27,981 nt of DNA from a virus (IMGVR_UViG_3300031920_000531:1-27981), one strand, 5' to 3'; counted from the first letter of the stretch, positions 8,469-16,256 are shown. Program-made: numbers and translations. The notes: generated by a model from the sequence alone, not told the origin.

Positions 8469-8657
8469 CAAACTTGAGTATTCTTCATCTTTTTTTTCAA
8501 AACATTCTTTACAAAAGCTTTTTTTATCCAAACCCTCTTTAACAGCCAGCCTGTGATAGGAGGAATAGTAAAACACTTCTTCACATATTTTTTTGCACCC
8601 TCTCTTAGAGCATGTAAAGTCTTTTTTTATCTCATGATTGGTTTGTTGTCCTTCCAT
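8466..8657 (-). CDS. Small Cys-cluster (zinc-ribbon-like) protein
   Basis: 63 residues. Two cysteine groups, C16-x4-C21-x3-C25 and C49-x2-C52 (FCKECF), separated by about 24 residues, form a plausible structural zinc site; H35 or C25 could be the extra ligand. The rest is Lys/Glu-rich. This is the kind of small zinc-binding accessory protein often seen in phages; function unknown. The ATG lies 31 bases inside the end of the phosphoesterase gene and has AAGGA seven bases upstream. An alternative ORF in another frame (8390-8584) conflicts with the chaperonin start and has no such motifs. Confidence 0.65.
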   Translation of the reverse strand: MEGQQTNHEIKKDFTCSKRGCKKICEEVFYYSSYHRLAVKEGLDKKSFCKECFEKKDEEYSSL

Positions 8658-9337
8658 TCTACTGTCCTTGGTTTGTAGTGTACATTATACTGATCATTAA
8701 GCTGTGAAGCATTTACAAACAAAATACCATTAAGCCTAGATACCCCATGTTCTTCGTGGATATGTCCGAAAATATGCAGTTTAGGCTTAACCCTATCAAA
8801 AACAGCATTTCTAAGGTGTGGACACCCAACATTTACACCGTTTTTATTGAAAAAATCTGAAACCGAATCTCGAACACCCTTTGGAGGGCCATGTGTTATT
8901 AAAATGTCTGTATCGTTTGGGATCAAATCCCAATGTGGCTTGATTATTTTGTGTTTTGAGTATTTCTTTGTTGGCTCTATATCTCTATTAAACGCCCAAT
9001 CACAAAATGTAGGCTGCACAGGACTACCCCATATTTTAATATCCTTACCAGTATCAAAATCCTTAACAGTGTATCCAGAATCGTTCAAATAAACAATTCC
9101 ATATTTTTTACACATGTCAACATATATATCAGAGTTTTTCTCAAAACCCCAATCATGATTTCCAGCTATGAGTATTTTGTATGCAAAGTCTTGTTCACTG
9201 TACCATTTTAGAAAATCGCCAATTTCTCTAGAAGTTCCTCTGCTAGTTGCATCACCAGCGTGTATTAAAACATCTCCACAATCTAAATCTATTTGATCAT
9301 GTTGGTTGTGGGTGTCTGAAATCATTACTATTTTCAC
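8627..9337 (-). CDS. Calcineurin-like metallophosphoesterase, MPPED (UPF0046) type
   Basis: 236 residues with the complete two-metal signature: SDTH (7-10), HAGDA (26-30), GNHD (59-62), THGPP (148-152) and GHIH (191-194). Segments GSPVQPTFCDWAFN (104-117), DILITHGPPKG and VGCPHL (170-175) are characteristic of the MPPED1/2 group, members of which hydrolyse phosphodiesters including cyclic nucleotides in vitro. The true substrate here is unknown. The start is GTG, chosen because MKIVMISDTHN is the normal N terminus of the fold; the only other option is ATG four codons later. No standard Shine-Dalgarno is present; the 21-base leader is nearly filled by three TATACC repeats (GGTATA on the coding strand). 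Confidence 0.88.
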   Translation of the reverse strand: MKIVMISDTHNQHDQIDLDCGDVLIHAGDATSRGTSREIGDFLKWYSEQDFAYKILIAGNHDWGFEKNSDIYVDMCKKYGIVYLNDSGYTVKDFDTGKDIKIWGSPVQPTFCDWAFNRDIEPTKKYSKHKIIKPHWDLIPNDTDILITHGPPKGVRDSVSDFFNKNGVNVGCPHLRNAVFDRVKPKLHIFGHIHEEHGVSRLNGILFVNASQLNDQYNVHYKPRTVEWKDNKPIMR

Positions 9338-9340
9338 TAC

Positions 9341-9358
9341 TATACCTATACCTATACC
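9341..9358 (-). repeat. Three perfect hexamer repeats in the phosphoesterase leader
   Basis: TATACC three times on the plus strand (GGTATA on the coding strand) occupies almost the whole gap between the AAA+ stop (9359) and the GTG start (9337). Each unit carries an AGG that could act as a weak ribosome-binding core, so copy-number change would move the spacing by six bases. Confidence 0.8.
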
Positions 9359-10363
9359 TTATTGGGTCAATCCTAGTTTGTTTTTTACTTTTTGAAAAGC
9401 TTTTTCTATTTTCTTCTTGTGCTCTCTCATTTCAACTATAACTTCTCCAAAAGTTTTATCATGCAACTCAGCTCTAATTATAATTTCAGAAATATGAGCG
9501 ATACTTAAATCTTCTGCATCTTTGCTTTTTAGAGACTTTATTTCATCAGAACAAAGCTCTCTATTGGCAATGTAAGTACCTAAAGCAACTCTTTCTTCAC
9601 CATTTGGTCCAGCTAATTCAAACATTTGATCAAAACGACCTGGACGATCAGCTAGTGATTTTAATAGATTTTCAGGTGTGTTAGTGGTAGCTATTATAAA
9701 TGTTGGCAACTTAAAACTTACAGACGCACCGTCAAGCAATTCCAAAAGACCTGAATCAGCTGTTTTAGGACCATGATAGTCTTCAGCATTTCCTCCACCA
9801 ATATCTTCCATTACAAACAACATTCTAGTGCATTTTTTATTAAACTTAGAACCAGTTGATAAGAATTTACTTATCGAACTTGCAGATATGTCCGAAGTGT
9901 CCCAAAAAACTACAACAGTTCCTTCATCTTCTTCTACAAACTCTCCACTTAATTTAGCTATGGTACTAGACTTTCCCATGCCAGGTTGTGAATATAATAA
10001 AATAGACCTTTTAGCCTCTTTTTTGTATTTCTCATAAATATGCAGTTTGTTAAAAAAAAGCTTTGCCTCTTTTTTTATCAAAGCTGTGTTGTTAGCAGTT
10101 TCTAATAGATTGTGAGTTTTCAAAGGTAGCTTTACTAGTTTTACACCAGCATTTGTGTTTTGAAACGTCCACACTCCTGGTTTTATAATATATTGCTCTT
10201 TATCATCTTCTTCATCGATATACTCGTACTGAACAATGTGAGTATCTGTTTGTATACACAGATCAGATTCTGGCAATTCTTTCACATCACCATCGGACAA
10301 ATCTTCTAATCTAGTCACACCGATCAATTTAAATCTACTGTCATCTTCTTTAATTGTCTTCAC
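9359..10363 (-). CDS. AAA+ ATPase
   Basis: 334 residues from the GTG at 10363. This start has AAGGAG six bases upstream; a longer frame reaching an ATG at 10390 has no Shine-Dalgarno and would overlap the upstream gene more. Numbering below is from that upstream ATG. Walker A SQPGMGKS (134-141), Walker B LFVMED (191-196), sensor 1 ATTNTPENL (234-242) and arginine-finger-type DRPGRFD (248-254) define an AAA+ domain of the Bcs1/FtsH-like classic kind. The first 110 residues are an unrelated beta-rich N domain that may bind substrate. It probably remodels a protein or complex as an oligomeric ring; it sits two genes upstream of the chaperonin. The target is unknown. Confidence 0.87.
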   Translation of the reverse strand: MKTIKEDDSRFKLIGVTRLEDLSDGDVKELPESDLCIQTDTHIVQYEYIDEEDDKEQYIIKPGVWTFQNTNAGVKLVKLPLKTHNLLETANNTALIKKEAKLFFNKLHIYEKYKKEAKRSILLYSQPGMGKSSTIAKLSGEFVEEDEGTVVVFWDTSDISASSISKFLSTGSKFNKKCTRMLFVMEDIGGGNAEDYHGPKTADSGLLELLDGASVSFKLPTFIIATTNTPENLLKSLADRPGRFDQMFELAGPNGEERVALGTYIANRELCSDEIKSLKSKDAEDLSIAHISEIIIRAELHDKTFGEVIVEMREHKKKIEKAFQKVKNKLGLTQ

Positions 10364-10598
10364 TGAAAGCTCCTTTTTGGTGAAATGCATATTTGCTTTT
10401 ATTGTTTCCGATTTCTAAATCTTCATATTCGCCATCTTTTCCACGCACAAAGCACTCTATCACATCGTTTGTGAAAAATTTCCTTTGAATATTAAGGCGA
10501 TAGCTTTTCAAACCCATAAAAGGCTCTTCTCTAGCTCCATAGGCGAATCCCCAATCATCCAGCCATGGTTTGTTCTTCTTTTTGATAAAACTTCCCAT
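10350..10598 (-). CDS. Hypothetical protein (82 residues)
   Basis: 82 residues, starting MGSFIKKKNKPWLDDWGF and rich in aromatic and charged residues (KSYRLNIQRKFF, RGKDGEYEDLEIGNN). It is probably a small alpha/beta soluble protein. I see no catalytic motif, signal or membrane segment. Its ATG directly follows the TAA of the previous gene, and its end overlaps the AAA+ gene by 14 bases, with that gene's Shine-Dalgarno lying inside it. It is therefore co-expressed with the AAA+ ATPase and could be a partner. Confidence 0.6.
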   Translation of the reverse strand: MGSFIKKKNKPWLDDWGFAYGAREEPFMGLKSYRLNIQRKFFTNDVIECFVRGKDGEYEDLEIGNNKSKYAFHQKGAFSEDN

Positions 10599-11198
10599 TT
10601 AGTCCCATATCCCTTTTTTCTTGGTTACTATTCTCTTTTCTACAATAGCATCTTTCTTTTCTTCTGTCAACACTTTGGTCGGCTTTAATTTGGTTTCGTA
10701 ACACTCTTTAGATACGGGAGTATCAGGTTCGTCTATTATAGTGTAATAAGTGTTTTCTTTTAAATTAATCTCTAAATCTTCTCTACCTTTAGGAAATGTA
10801 ACTCCCTCATCTATCTCGTATCCTGAATCCTCAATCTCTTTGGTAAAATACTCACCAACAGATGGTGGTTTACTTGAGTCGCCACCCAATTGAGCAAAAT
10901 ACTCATGAGTCGGCATGGGTTTACCTATATCGCCTTCTTTGATATTGGCTCTTATTTTTGCCATTTTAACCTCTATATTGTTAGCCCTTAGCCTGAACAC
11001 TTCTTGCTCGTAAAACAGCTCTACGAGCTGAATTTCAGGCTCATATAAGGCTCTTTTGAGTAGGCCGCTCTCTTCCACATATTCTTTGGTGGTTGGAACT
11101 GCTTTTATCCAATTGTGAGGGTCACCTTCGCTTGAAGGGAAGGTTAGTTTAAAATCTGAAAGGTTTCCTGTAAAAATACATTTTCTTTTTTCGCTCAT
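10599..11198 (-). CDS. Hypothetical protein, first gene of the non-structural cassette
   Basis: 199 residues beginning MSEKRKCIFTGNLSDFK. A five-residue longer frame starts at 11213, but that ATG lies inside the promoter -10 region, so 11198 is preferred. The middle (EIQLVELFYEQEVFRLRANN, then VKMAKIRANIKEG) is probably helical; the C-terminal third is charged and Thr/Lys-rich (KVLTEEKKDAIVEKRIVTKKK). I recognise no family. There is no Shine-Dalgarno before the start; the -10 hexamer TACTAT ends five bases upstream of the ATG, predicting a leaderless mRNA. Confidence 0.6.
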   Translation of the reverse strand: MSEKRKCIFTGNLSDFKLTFPSSEGDPHNWIKAVPTTKEYVEESGLLKRALYEPEIQLVELFYEQEVFRLRANNIEVKMAKIRANIKEGDIGKPMPTHEYFAQLGGDSSKPPSVGEYFTKEIEDSGYEIDEGVTFPKGREDLEINLKENTYYTIIDEPDTPVSKECYETKLKPTKVLTEEKKDAIVEKRIVTKKKGIWD

Positions 11199-11203
11199 AC
11201 CAC

Positions 11204-11212
11204 ATAGTATCA
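11204..11212 (-). promoter_or_regulatory. Extended -10 promoter element of the non-structural cassette
   Basis: Minus-strand TGATACTAT, just after the tube-gene terminator. Only GTGGT separates it from the ATG at 11198. The -35 region is poor (TTGGTT or TTTAAT at off-consensus spacing). A new transcript would begin almost at the start codon. Confidence 0.5.
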
Positions 11213-11232
11213 TAGTTTTTAGGTATTAAACC

Positions 11233-11259
11233 AAAAAAACCGCCCATACGGGCGGCTTT
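11233..11259 (-). terminator. Rho-independent terminator after the tail tube gene
   Basis: On the minus strand AAAGCCGCCC-GTAT-GGGCGGTTTT forms a strong GC hairpin (core CCGCCC/GGGCGG, four-base loop, extended by G-U and A-U pairs) followed by a run of seven T. It is by far the most GC-rich stretch nearby. It ends the tail gene unit and separates it from the cassette promoter about 20 bases downstream. Confidence 0.9.
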
Positions 11260-11319
11260 ATGTTTTCCAGGGGAGGAAATTTTAAATCATACTAGATGAT
11301 TAAAGCTGTTTTTACTTGT

Positions 11320-11775
11320 TTATGAAGGAAGTGAAGCTGCTTGATCGGCTTCATCTTGATCTCCGTCCTCATCAGAAAGTGTAGTTCCGATATACGTTAT
11401 GTTGAATCTTGTAGTTCCCTTGGCCTGTTGAGCTTCACCCCAATTTGAAGGAACACAATTTTTAACAATCATGATATTCTTACCTGTCTGTCTATCTTCT
11501 ACTTCTAACTGTACTGATTCAAAATTTAACAAATCTTGTAACTTAGGTGCAGCAGGAAGAACATGAACACCTTGATCTATTATTCTAAATCCAGAACAAG
11601 CAACTTGGACAGCTTCATAACTTGTAATAGAGATTTCATCAGCTGAATATCTACCAAGAATATGAATAGGTTCTGTCCCTATATTTGCACCGTATTGGCA
11701 AGAATCGAAGAGTCCAACGATTTGTCCGTTAACCCTCACTTTTGCTCTTGCACCGACCATTGTCTTTTGAACCAT
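11320..11775 (-). CDS. Tail tube protein
   Basis: 151 residues. Located directly after the sheath gene in transcription order, the standard sheath-tube pair of contractile tails. The sequence has the pattern of tube proteins: an opening strand AKVRVNGQIVGLFDSCQYG, then HILGRYSADEI, a middle GFRIIDQGV, strand VQLEVEDRQTGKNIM and a closing strand TRFNITYIGTTL, followed by an acidic C-terminal tail (SDEDGDQDEADQ). The protein would polymerise into the inner channel inside the sheath. It could be another small sheath-adjacent structural protein, but order, length and strand pattern agree. AAGGAG precedes the ATG. Confidence 0.75.
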   Translation of the reverse strand: MVQKTMVGARAKVRVNGQIVGLFDSCQYGANIGTEPIHILGRYSADEISITSYEAVQVACSGFRIIDQGVHVLPAAPKLQDLLNFESVQLEVEDRQTGKNIMIVKNCVPSNWGEAQQAKGTTRFNITYIGTTLSDEDGDQDEADQAASLPS

Positions 11776-11790
11776 TTTATTTCTCCTTAT

Positions 11791-11811
11791 TTTGTTATCT
11801 TATATATTATC
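11791..11811 (-). repeat. 21-base sequence shared with the start of the GIY-YIG gene
   Basis: In the 44-base gap between sheath stop and tube start, the minus-strand sequence GATAATATATAAGATAACA plus two more A is identical over 21 bases to 26836-26816, which encodes the first residues of the GIY-YIG endonuclease (from the second base of its codon 1). Here it is non-coding and precedes AAGGAG. Confidence 0.7.
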
Positions 11812-11819
11812 TTAAATAA

Positions 11820-13979
11820 TTAAGCACTTGTACTTGATTGGATTGGACTAAGTTCTAACTGTACAGGTATAAATAGAATGGCAGTTGCGAGCTTCGCTTC
11901 AACCTTAATTTCAGCAATAGGGCCATTTATATTAATACTAAGCCCTTTATACCCAAGAGGTGCATCATCGGAAGCTCCGATAACTTTAAGTTTTCTAAAC
12001 TCTTCCATTTTTTTAGCAATTTGACCAGCAATCGCTGCTGCACCAATGTCAGCAAGAGACTTACCAACAATAAATTTACCAAGAAAATCTGCCAACTGAA
12101 CAGATAACACATCTGACATATACATTGCTTGCAATGAGTTGTAAACAAAATTACTATCAAATCCGTAAGTTGTTTGGTCAACAATCCATTTACTACCTGC
12201 AGTTTCAGACTGTAAAGACATTAAACCTGCATCAATAGCACCTTCAGTGTCGTCAAAGTTTCCAGAATCATAACCACTAGGGTCTGTAAATCCAATAATA
12301 TTGGCAAATTTACCAGCTAGTGACTTATAAAAACCAGCAGATTGCATACCTGCAGCGATACAAGATGTATGCCATGGTAAGTAGTCTACAATCTCGTTTA
12401 CAGAGTTTGTTTGTGTACTTTTTTGAAAACACACTAATGATCTAAAAGATGCTAGTGTTTGGGAATGATTTTTGATATTTGCATAAGTATCCCACTTACT
12501 AAGCATTGCAAGTCTGTTCCTTTTTAATTTAACAGTTGACATAGCAAGTGCATGAGATTTTACAGCAAAATTAATAGCATCAATAGTATATGTTGAACCA
12601 CTGTCAGTGTCTCCATCAGCAATATCATCGATAGCATCTCTTGAAAATAAAGGTATTACAAAATTTACCTTAACACCTTCTGCAGGAGCTATAGCATTTA
12701 TAATGTCAGAAGATTTTGTTGCACCTCTAGTTCCACCTTCTAAAAATTGAGCCGTAGCCATTTCAGATGGTAACCCAAAAGAAACATCAAAAGACATATC
12801 AAGTGTAGAACTTTCTCCAAGCTTAAGAGCCATGTTATAGGCAGATTTTTTAATTCTACCAGATTCTACGATTCCTGTAGAACAAATTCCTACAGCAGTA
12901 ACTTCATCTAATCTTATAGGTGCTAGGTTAATTGAGCCTGCTTCTGAACTTGCAGAATAACCATCTTGAGTAGCTATAAATATGGCAAGATCGTTCATTG
13001 TAGTGTATAAGTTTAAATCAATATTTAAATTACCACCAGCACCACCTACAACAGTAGTTGTCAATATTCCACCAGAAATGTCAATTGTACCACTTGTTCC
13101 AACGTAACCTATTGTTAGGGCTATTTCACCTTTTACAATGTGGGATTCGTTTGTGTTTGTATCTTGTCTAACTATAGCAACTTGAATTTCAGGTTCTTGA
13201 GAAGAAACTGTCAAACCAACAACATGTCCTAAAAACGCTAATTCACCTATGGTTGAGTCAATAATTTCAAAAGACTTACCTTGACCTTTTCCATTAGCAT
13301 CAGTATCAACATCTGATTTAAAAATCAAAGCATCAGTTGTACCTTCTACACAAGAAAATCCAGCTGGAAGTTGTATATCAATTTCAGCAGCTAATTTTGT
13401 TATATCATCATGGTCACCCAAAGCAGAACTAAGATTTATTACAGTTGCAATATCGCCATTTCCACGGAATGAAAAAGATAGACCATCAAAAATAGAACCA
13501 TCACCAATTATAACGTCAGTACCTTGTATACTTGGCCCAACCTCATACTCAACATTGGTTATTTGGTATTTGTATTTGTTACCATCAATTCCGTATTTTT
13601 TGTCTGTCAAAGCACCATATACACCAGCTGGTGAAGCTACTATGTCTTTGGTAGCTTGTGTTCCTATATTTGTTTTTACGATATAAACTCTACCAGCAGA
13701 GCCTGTTATTCCAGTGTCATTGCTTGGAGATGTTAAAGCTGCCATAGCATCGACGATTGGACCACTTATATACTTGTTTCTAACTCTATCAAGTTGAGTA
13801 GGTGTGTAGAAGTTGTCTTTTAGCGTTTCTTGTGTAATATCTGCACCACCACTAGCTTCACCTATAATTACGATGTCGCCAGTATTTGTAATACCTACTG
13901 GTGTGGATTTTACTGTAGTTTCAACGTAAGCTCCAGGTACATTGGTGTTTACAAATGATGTTGTAAGTCTTTGAGCCAT
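11820..13979 (-). CDS. Tail sheath protein
   Basis: 719 residues. The sheath polymerises round the tube and contracts to drive it through the host envelope. The N terminus has the hallmark VPGAYVE (14-20) and TTVKSTPVGITNTGDIVIIGE, found in many myovirus sheath proteins. The C-terminal third (about 600-719) is the conserved sheath domain: a cysteine-poor alpha/beta part with DFLGKFIVGKSL, then the closing LSININGPIAEIKVEAK and AILFIPVQLELSP strands that interlock neighbouring subunits. The middle (about 120-370) is a variable, Thr/Ile/Gly-rich surface insertion. GGAAGGAG precedes the ATG. The tube gene follows 44 bases downstream. Confidence 0.88.
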   Translation of the reverse strand: MAQRLTTSFVNTNVPGAYVETTVKSTPVGITNTGDIVIIGEASGGADITQETLKDNFYTPTQLDRVRNKYISGPIVDAMAALTSPSNDTGITGSAGRVYIVKTNIGTQATKDIVASPAGVYGALTDKKYGIDGNKYKYQITNVEYEVGPSIQGTDVIIGDGSIFDGLSFSFRGNGDIATVINLSSALGDHDDITKLAAEIDIQLPAGFSCVEGTTDALIFKSDVDTDANGKGQGKSFEIIDSTIGELAFLGHVVGLTVSSQEPEIQVAIVRQDTNTNESHIVKGEIALTIGYVGTSGTIDISGGILTTTVVGGAGGNLNIDLNLYTTMNDLAIFIATQDGYSASSEAGSINLAPIRLDEVTAVGICSTGIVESGRIKKSAYNMALKLGESSTLDMSFDVSFGLPSEMATAQFLEGGTRGATKSSDIINAIAPAEGVKVNFVIPLFSRDAIDDIADGDTDSGSTYTIDAINFAVKSHALAMSTVKLKRNRLAMLSKWDTYANIKNHSQTLASFRSLVCFQKSTQTNSVNEIVDYLPWHTSCIAAGMQSAGFYKSLAGKFANIIGFTDPSGYDSGNFDDTEGAIDAGLMSLQSETAGSKWIVDQTTYGFDSNFVYNSLQAMYMSDVLSVQLADFLGKFIVGKSLADIGAAAIAGQIAKKMEEFRKLKVIGASDDAPLGYKGLSININGPIAEIKVEAKLATAILFIPVQLELSPIQSSTSA

Positions 13980-14003
13980 TATTCTTCTCCTTCCTTATAA
14001 TAA

Positions 14004-14273
14004 TTAAATTTTATATCCAAAATGTTCAACACCTTTATCAAACAATTCTTTTTTATTATGTTTTATTGTTTTTAAATGAACCCAGATAACTTCCTCTAAA
14101 TACTTATCTAATTTCAAGTCTTTACTGAGTTTTAAGAAATATCTTCTAAAATCATCTCTATCATCACTCTTTTCTTCAACTGGAGTTTTATCTATTGCTA
14201 ATGCTAGTCTTCTTTTTCTCGCTTTTGCAATTATTTCTTCTTCAGTCTCTTCTTTCTTTTTACTTTTAGCCAT
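14004..14273 (-). CDS. Small charged helical protein upstream of the sheath gene
   Basis: 89 residues: a Lys/Glu-rich N terminus (MAKSKKKEETEEEIIAKARK) followed by helices RDDFRRYFLKLSKDLKLDKY, then EEVIWVHLKTIKHNKKELF and FGYKI. No known motif. It sits between the internal-virion-like gene and the sheath with a good GGGGGAG leader, so it is probably a late gene product. A small neck or assembly role would fit, but the sequence alone does not show it. Confidence 0.6.
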   Translation of the reverse strand: MAKSKKKEETEEEIIAKARKRRLALAIDKTPVEEKSDDRDDFRRYFLKLSKDLKLDKYLEEVIWVHLKTIKHNKKELFDKGVEHFGYKI

Positions 14274-14292
14274 CTTAAACTCCCCCTATTGT

Positions 14293-16173
14293 TTATCTAT
14301 TTTTAGAAGTCCCTCTCAATCTATTTCTACCTGCTTCTATTCTATCCATCAAGTTTTTGCCTCTTGGTGTGGCATTTTGTCTACCACCAACTACATTTTC
14401 CTGATAATTACCTCTAGTAGGTCTTTGGGTTTTAGGTTCCATCCTACCCATATCTCTTTTAAAACTATTCCTATCACCTGTTACTGGATTAGCCCCCATT
14501 CTGTTAGAAGATTGCTCTTGCCTATTTCTAATTTGACCTGTTGGGTTCAGTCCAGATCGGGAATCTTTTGCGTTTTGTATTCTAGCATTGCGATTTCTCG
14601 CTTTGTCTACATTTTTATTTCCAGAGGGAGTGTTTTTACCATCAAACTGATCACGGTTAAACTGTGTCTTACCTTCCCTTGTCATTGGCTTATTGTTTCC
14701 CTGCTCTTGTCTTGCTGGAGCTTGTTTTTGTCCCATTTCTTCTTTGTGTTTTGTGTGAAACTTTCCTGTTTTACCTGTTTTGGGGTTTTTCCAAGTAAAA
14801 TCTTTCTTACCTTCAGCTCTAGCTGTGTCAAAAGCTTGACCAAATGCTGATCTCTTTTTTGCTGCAGGTGCTTGTCCAACCTCTTTTGCTGCAATAGCAT
14901 TAGACTTAGCTGGAGTACTCATGTCGTTAAAACCTTTTTGAGGACCTTTTTGGCCTATATTCATATTATTAGGCTTTTTTTTTGACGATTGAGGAGCACT
15001 TTGCTTAGAAGTAGACCCTACCCCTTGATTAAAGCTTTCACTTGCCGCCCTTGAACTTCCTTTTGGAGCATTTTGCATTACAAATTGTCCAGCATCTTTA
15101 GATTGAGGACTATTTTGAGATTGTTGAGCAGTAAAACTAGCAGGAGGTGCCACTTTTTTAGAAGCTATATCTGTAAAAGATTTAGTTTCTGCTTTTTGAA
15201 ATCTCTTTAATTTATCAAAACTTCCTTCAGACTTTTTAACCATGTCTCCACATTTTTCTAAAGGTCTTTTGAAATTTTCCTTATCTTTATCAGACTTGTG
15301 AGGTTTATCATAGTCAACACTATTAGTTGCCTTCACTGTCTGGTCTGTGTTTTTTTCCATATTACTTTTAACATCATCACATTCGCAATCACACCCTTTG
15401 TCATCTTTGCATTTTTTGAGGTTTTTATCTTCAGATTTTAAAACACCCTCATCTCTCATTTTTGATCTGCGTTTTTTTGCAGCTTCTATAAATTTAGATT
15501 GATCACCTCTATCTGACTTCTTACTTCCAGGTTTTGTAGCATTGATCATGTTGTTTTGGTCTTTAGTCCACTCAACATCTTTCTTTTCTCTATCAAAAGA
15601 TGATAGTTTCTTATCTCCACTATCTTCTTTTCCTTCTTCACCTTTATTAACAGGTAATTTTGGAGCACCTGGCCATCCAATTTGAGATGCTATGGAGGGT
15701 TTGGATGTGGCAGGTTTTGCACTATTCATTCCTGCAGCAGCTCCAAAAGCTCCTTTTTTCATTGTTTTGTATGTTATATTGTATCCACAATCTTCTGATT
15801 TTTTAAAATCAAAATCATCTTCTTCTTCAGTTTCTTCTTCTTCAGTTTCTTCGTACCCTTCTTTATTGTATTTCTTTTTCTCTTTATCTTCTTCGCTTTC
15901 TTCTTCGTCTTCATCTGAATAAGAATCTTCACTATATTCTGAGTGATCCATGGATTCAGAATTCCCTGAACTCTCAGACCCATTTGCAGCCAAAGAAGCT
16001 GGACATTCAGCATCATCATTGTTAGGCTCTTCCCCTGCATCAATTTCATGAGCTGAATTTGAAGATTTCTTCAAATTTGCCACACCTAATTCGTGTTTTT
16101 GTAGACAGTCACGAAGTCTTTCAGCCATTATTTTAGCTACTTCTACTGGACTATATTTTTTATCATCAGACAT
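14293..16173 (-). CDS. Large low-complexity charge-polarised protein, possible internal virion protein
   Basis: 626 residues, mostly disordered by composition. Residues about 70-125 are highly acidic (Asp/Glu/Ser runs); 200-330 mixed with Lys-rich segments and a Cys cluster CKDDKGCDCECDD (255-267); 340-440 Ser/Gln/Pro-rich; 480-626 basic and Asn/Arg/Gln-rich (for example RNRNARIQN, RIEAGRNRLRG). One island, SAFGQAFDTARAEGKKDFTW (442-461), closely resembles a short Phe-Ala-Ala-x-Arg-x-x-G-x-x-x-Phe-x-Trp motif that I know from internal virion and scaffold-like proteins of tailed phages. A DNA-contacting or ejected internal protein is plausible but unproven. An AATCTTTA motif lies 25 bases upstream. 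Confidence 0.6.
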   Translation of the reverse strand: MSDDKKYSPVEVAKIMAERLRDCLQKHELGVANLKKSSNSAHEIDAGEEPNNDDAECPASLAANGSESSGNSESMDHSEYSEDSYSDEDEEESEEDKEKKKYNKEGYEETEEEETEEEDDFDFKKSEDCGYNITYKTMKKGAFGAAAGMNSAKPATSKPSIASQIGWPGAPKLPVNKGEEGKEDSGDKKLSSFDREKKDVEWTKDQNNMINATKPGSKKSDRGDQSKFIEAAKKRRSKMRDEGVLKSEDKNLKKCKDDKGCDCECDDVKSNMEKNTDQTVKATNSVDYDKPHKSDKDKENFKRPLEKCGDMVKKSEGSFDKLKRFQKAETKSFTDIASKKVAPPASFTAQQSQNSPQSKDAGQFVMQNAPKGSSRAASESFNQGVGSTSKQSAPQSSKKKPNNMNIGQKGPQKGFNDMSTPAKSNAIAAKEVGQAPAAKKRSAFGQAFDTARAEGKKDFTWKNPKTGKTGKFHTKHKEEMGQKQAPARQEQGNNKPMTREGKTQFNRDQFDGKNTPSGNKNVDKARNRNARIQNAKDSRSGLNPTGQIRNRQEQSSNRMGANPVTGDRNSFKRDMGRMEPKTQRPTRGNYQENVVGGRQNATPRGKNLMDRIEAGRNRLRGTSKNR

Positions 16174-16198
16174 TGTTATCCCCTAATTTTCTATATGT

Positions 16199-16207
16199 TA
16201 AAGATTA
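16199..16207 (-). promoter_or_regulatory. AATCTTTA motif ahead of the 16173 gene (candidate late promoter element)
   Basis: Minus-strand TAATCTTTA followed by ACATATAG lies 25 bases upstream of the ATG at 16173, in an 83-base gap that holds no ORF of note. AGGGGATAACA, a usable Shine-Dalgarno, sits between the motif and the start. Confidence 0.4.
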
Positions 16208-16256
16208 ATTCAATTACGTTATTCTAAACCTAAAACAAATGATTTCAATAGTTTAT

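Noticed and set aside
8390-8584. 64-codon minus-strand frame overlapping the chaperonin start
   Set aside because: It conflicts with the Cys-cluster gene in another frame and runs over the chaperonin ribosome site and start. The Cys-cluster frame has metal-ligand spacing and a good Shine-Dalgarno.
11285-11301. Inverted repeat aatcat-actag-atgatt after the tube gene
   Set aside because: Six AT-rich base pairs with no T run after it; too weak for a terminator. The real terminator is the GC hairpin 30 bases further on.
14377-14850. 157-codon plus-strand open frame
   Set aside because: Antisense of the basic part of the 626-residue protein; Leu/Phe/Ser composition without domain pattern.
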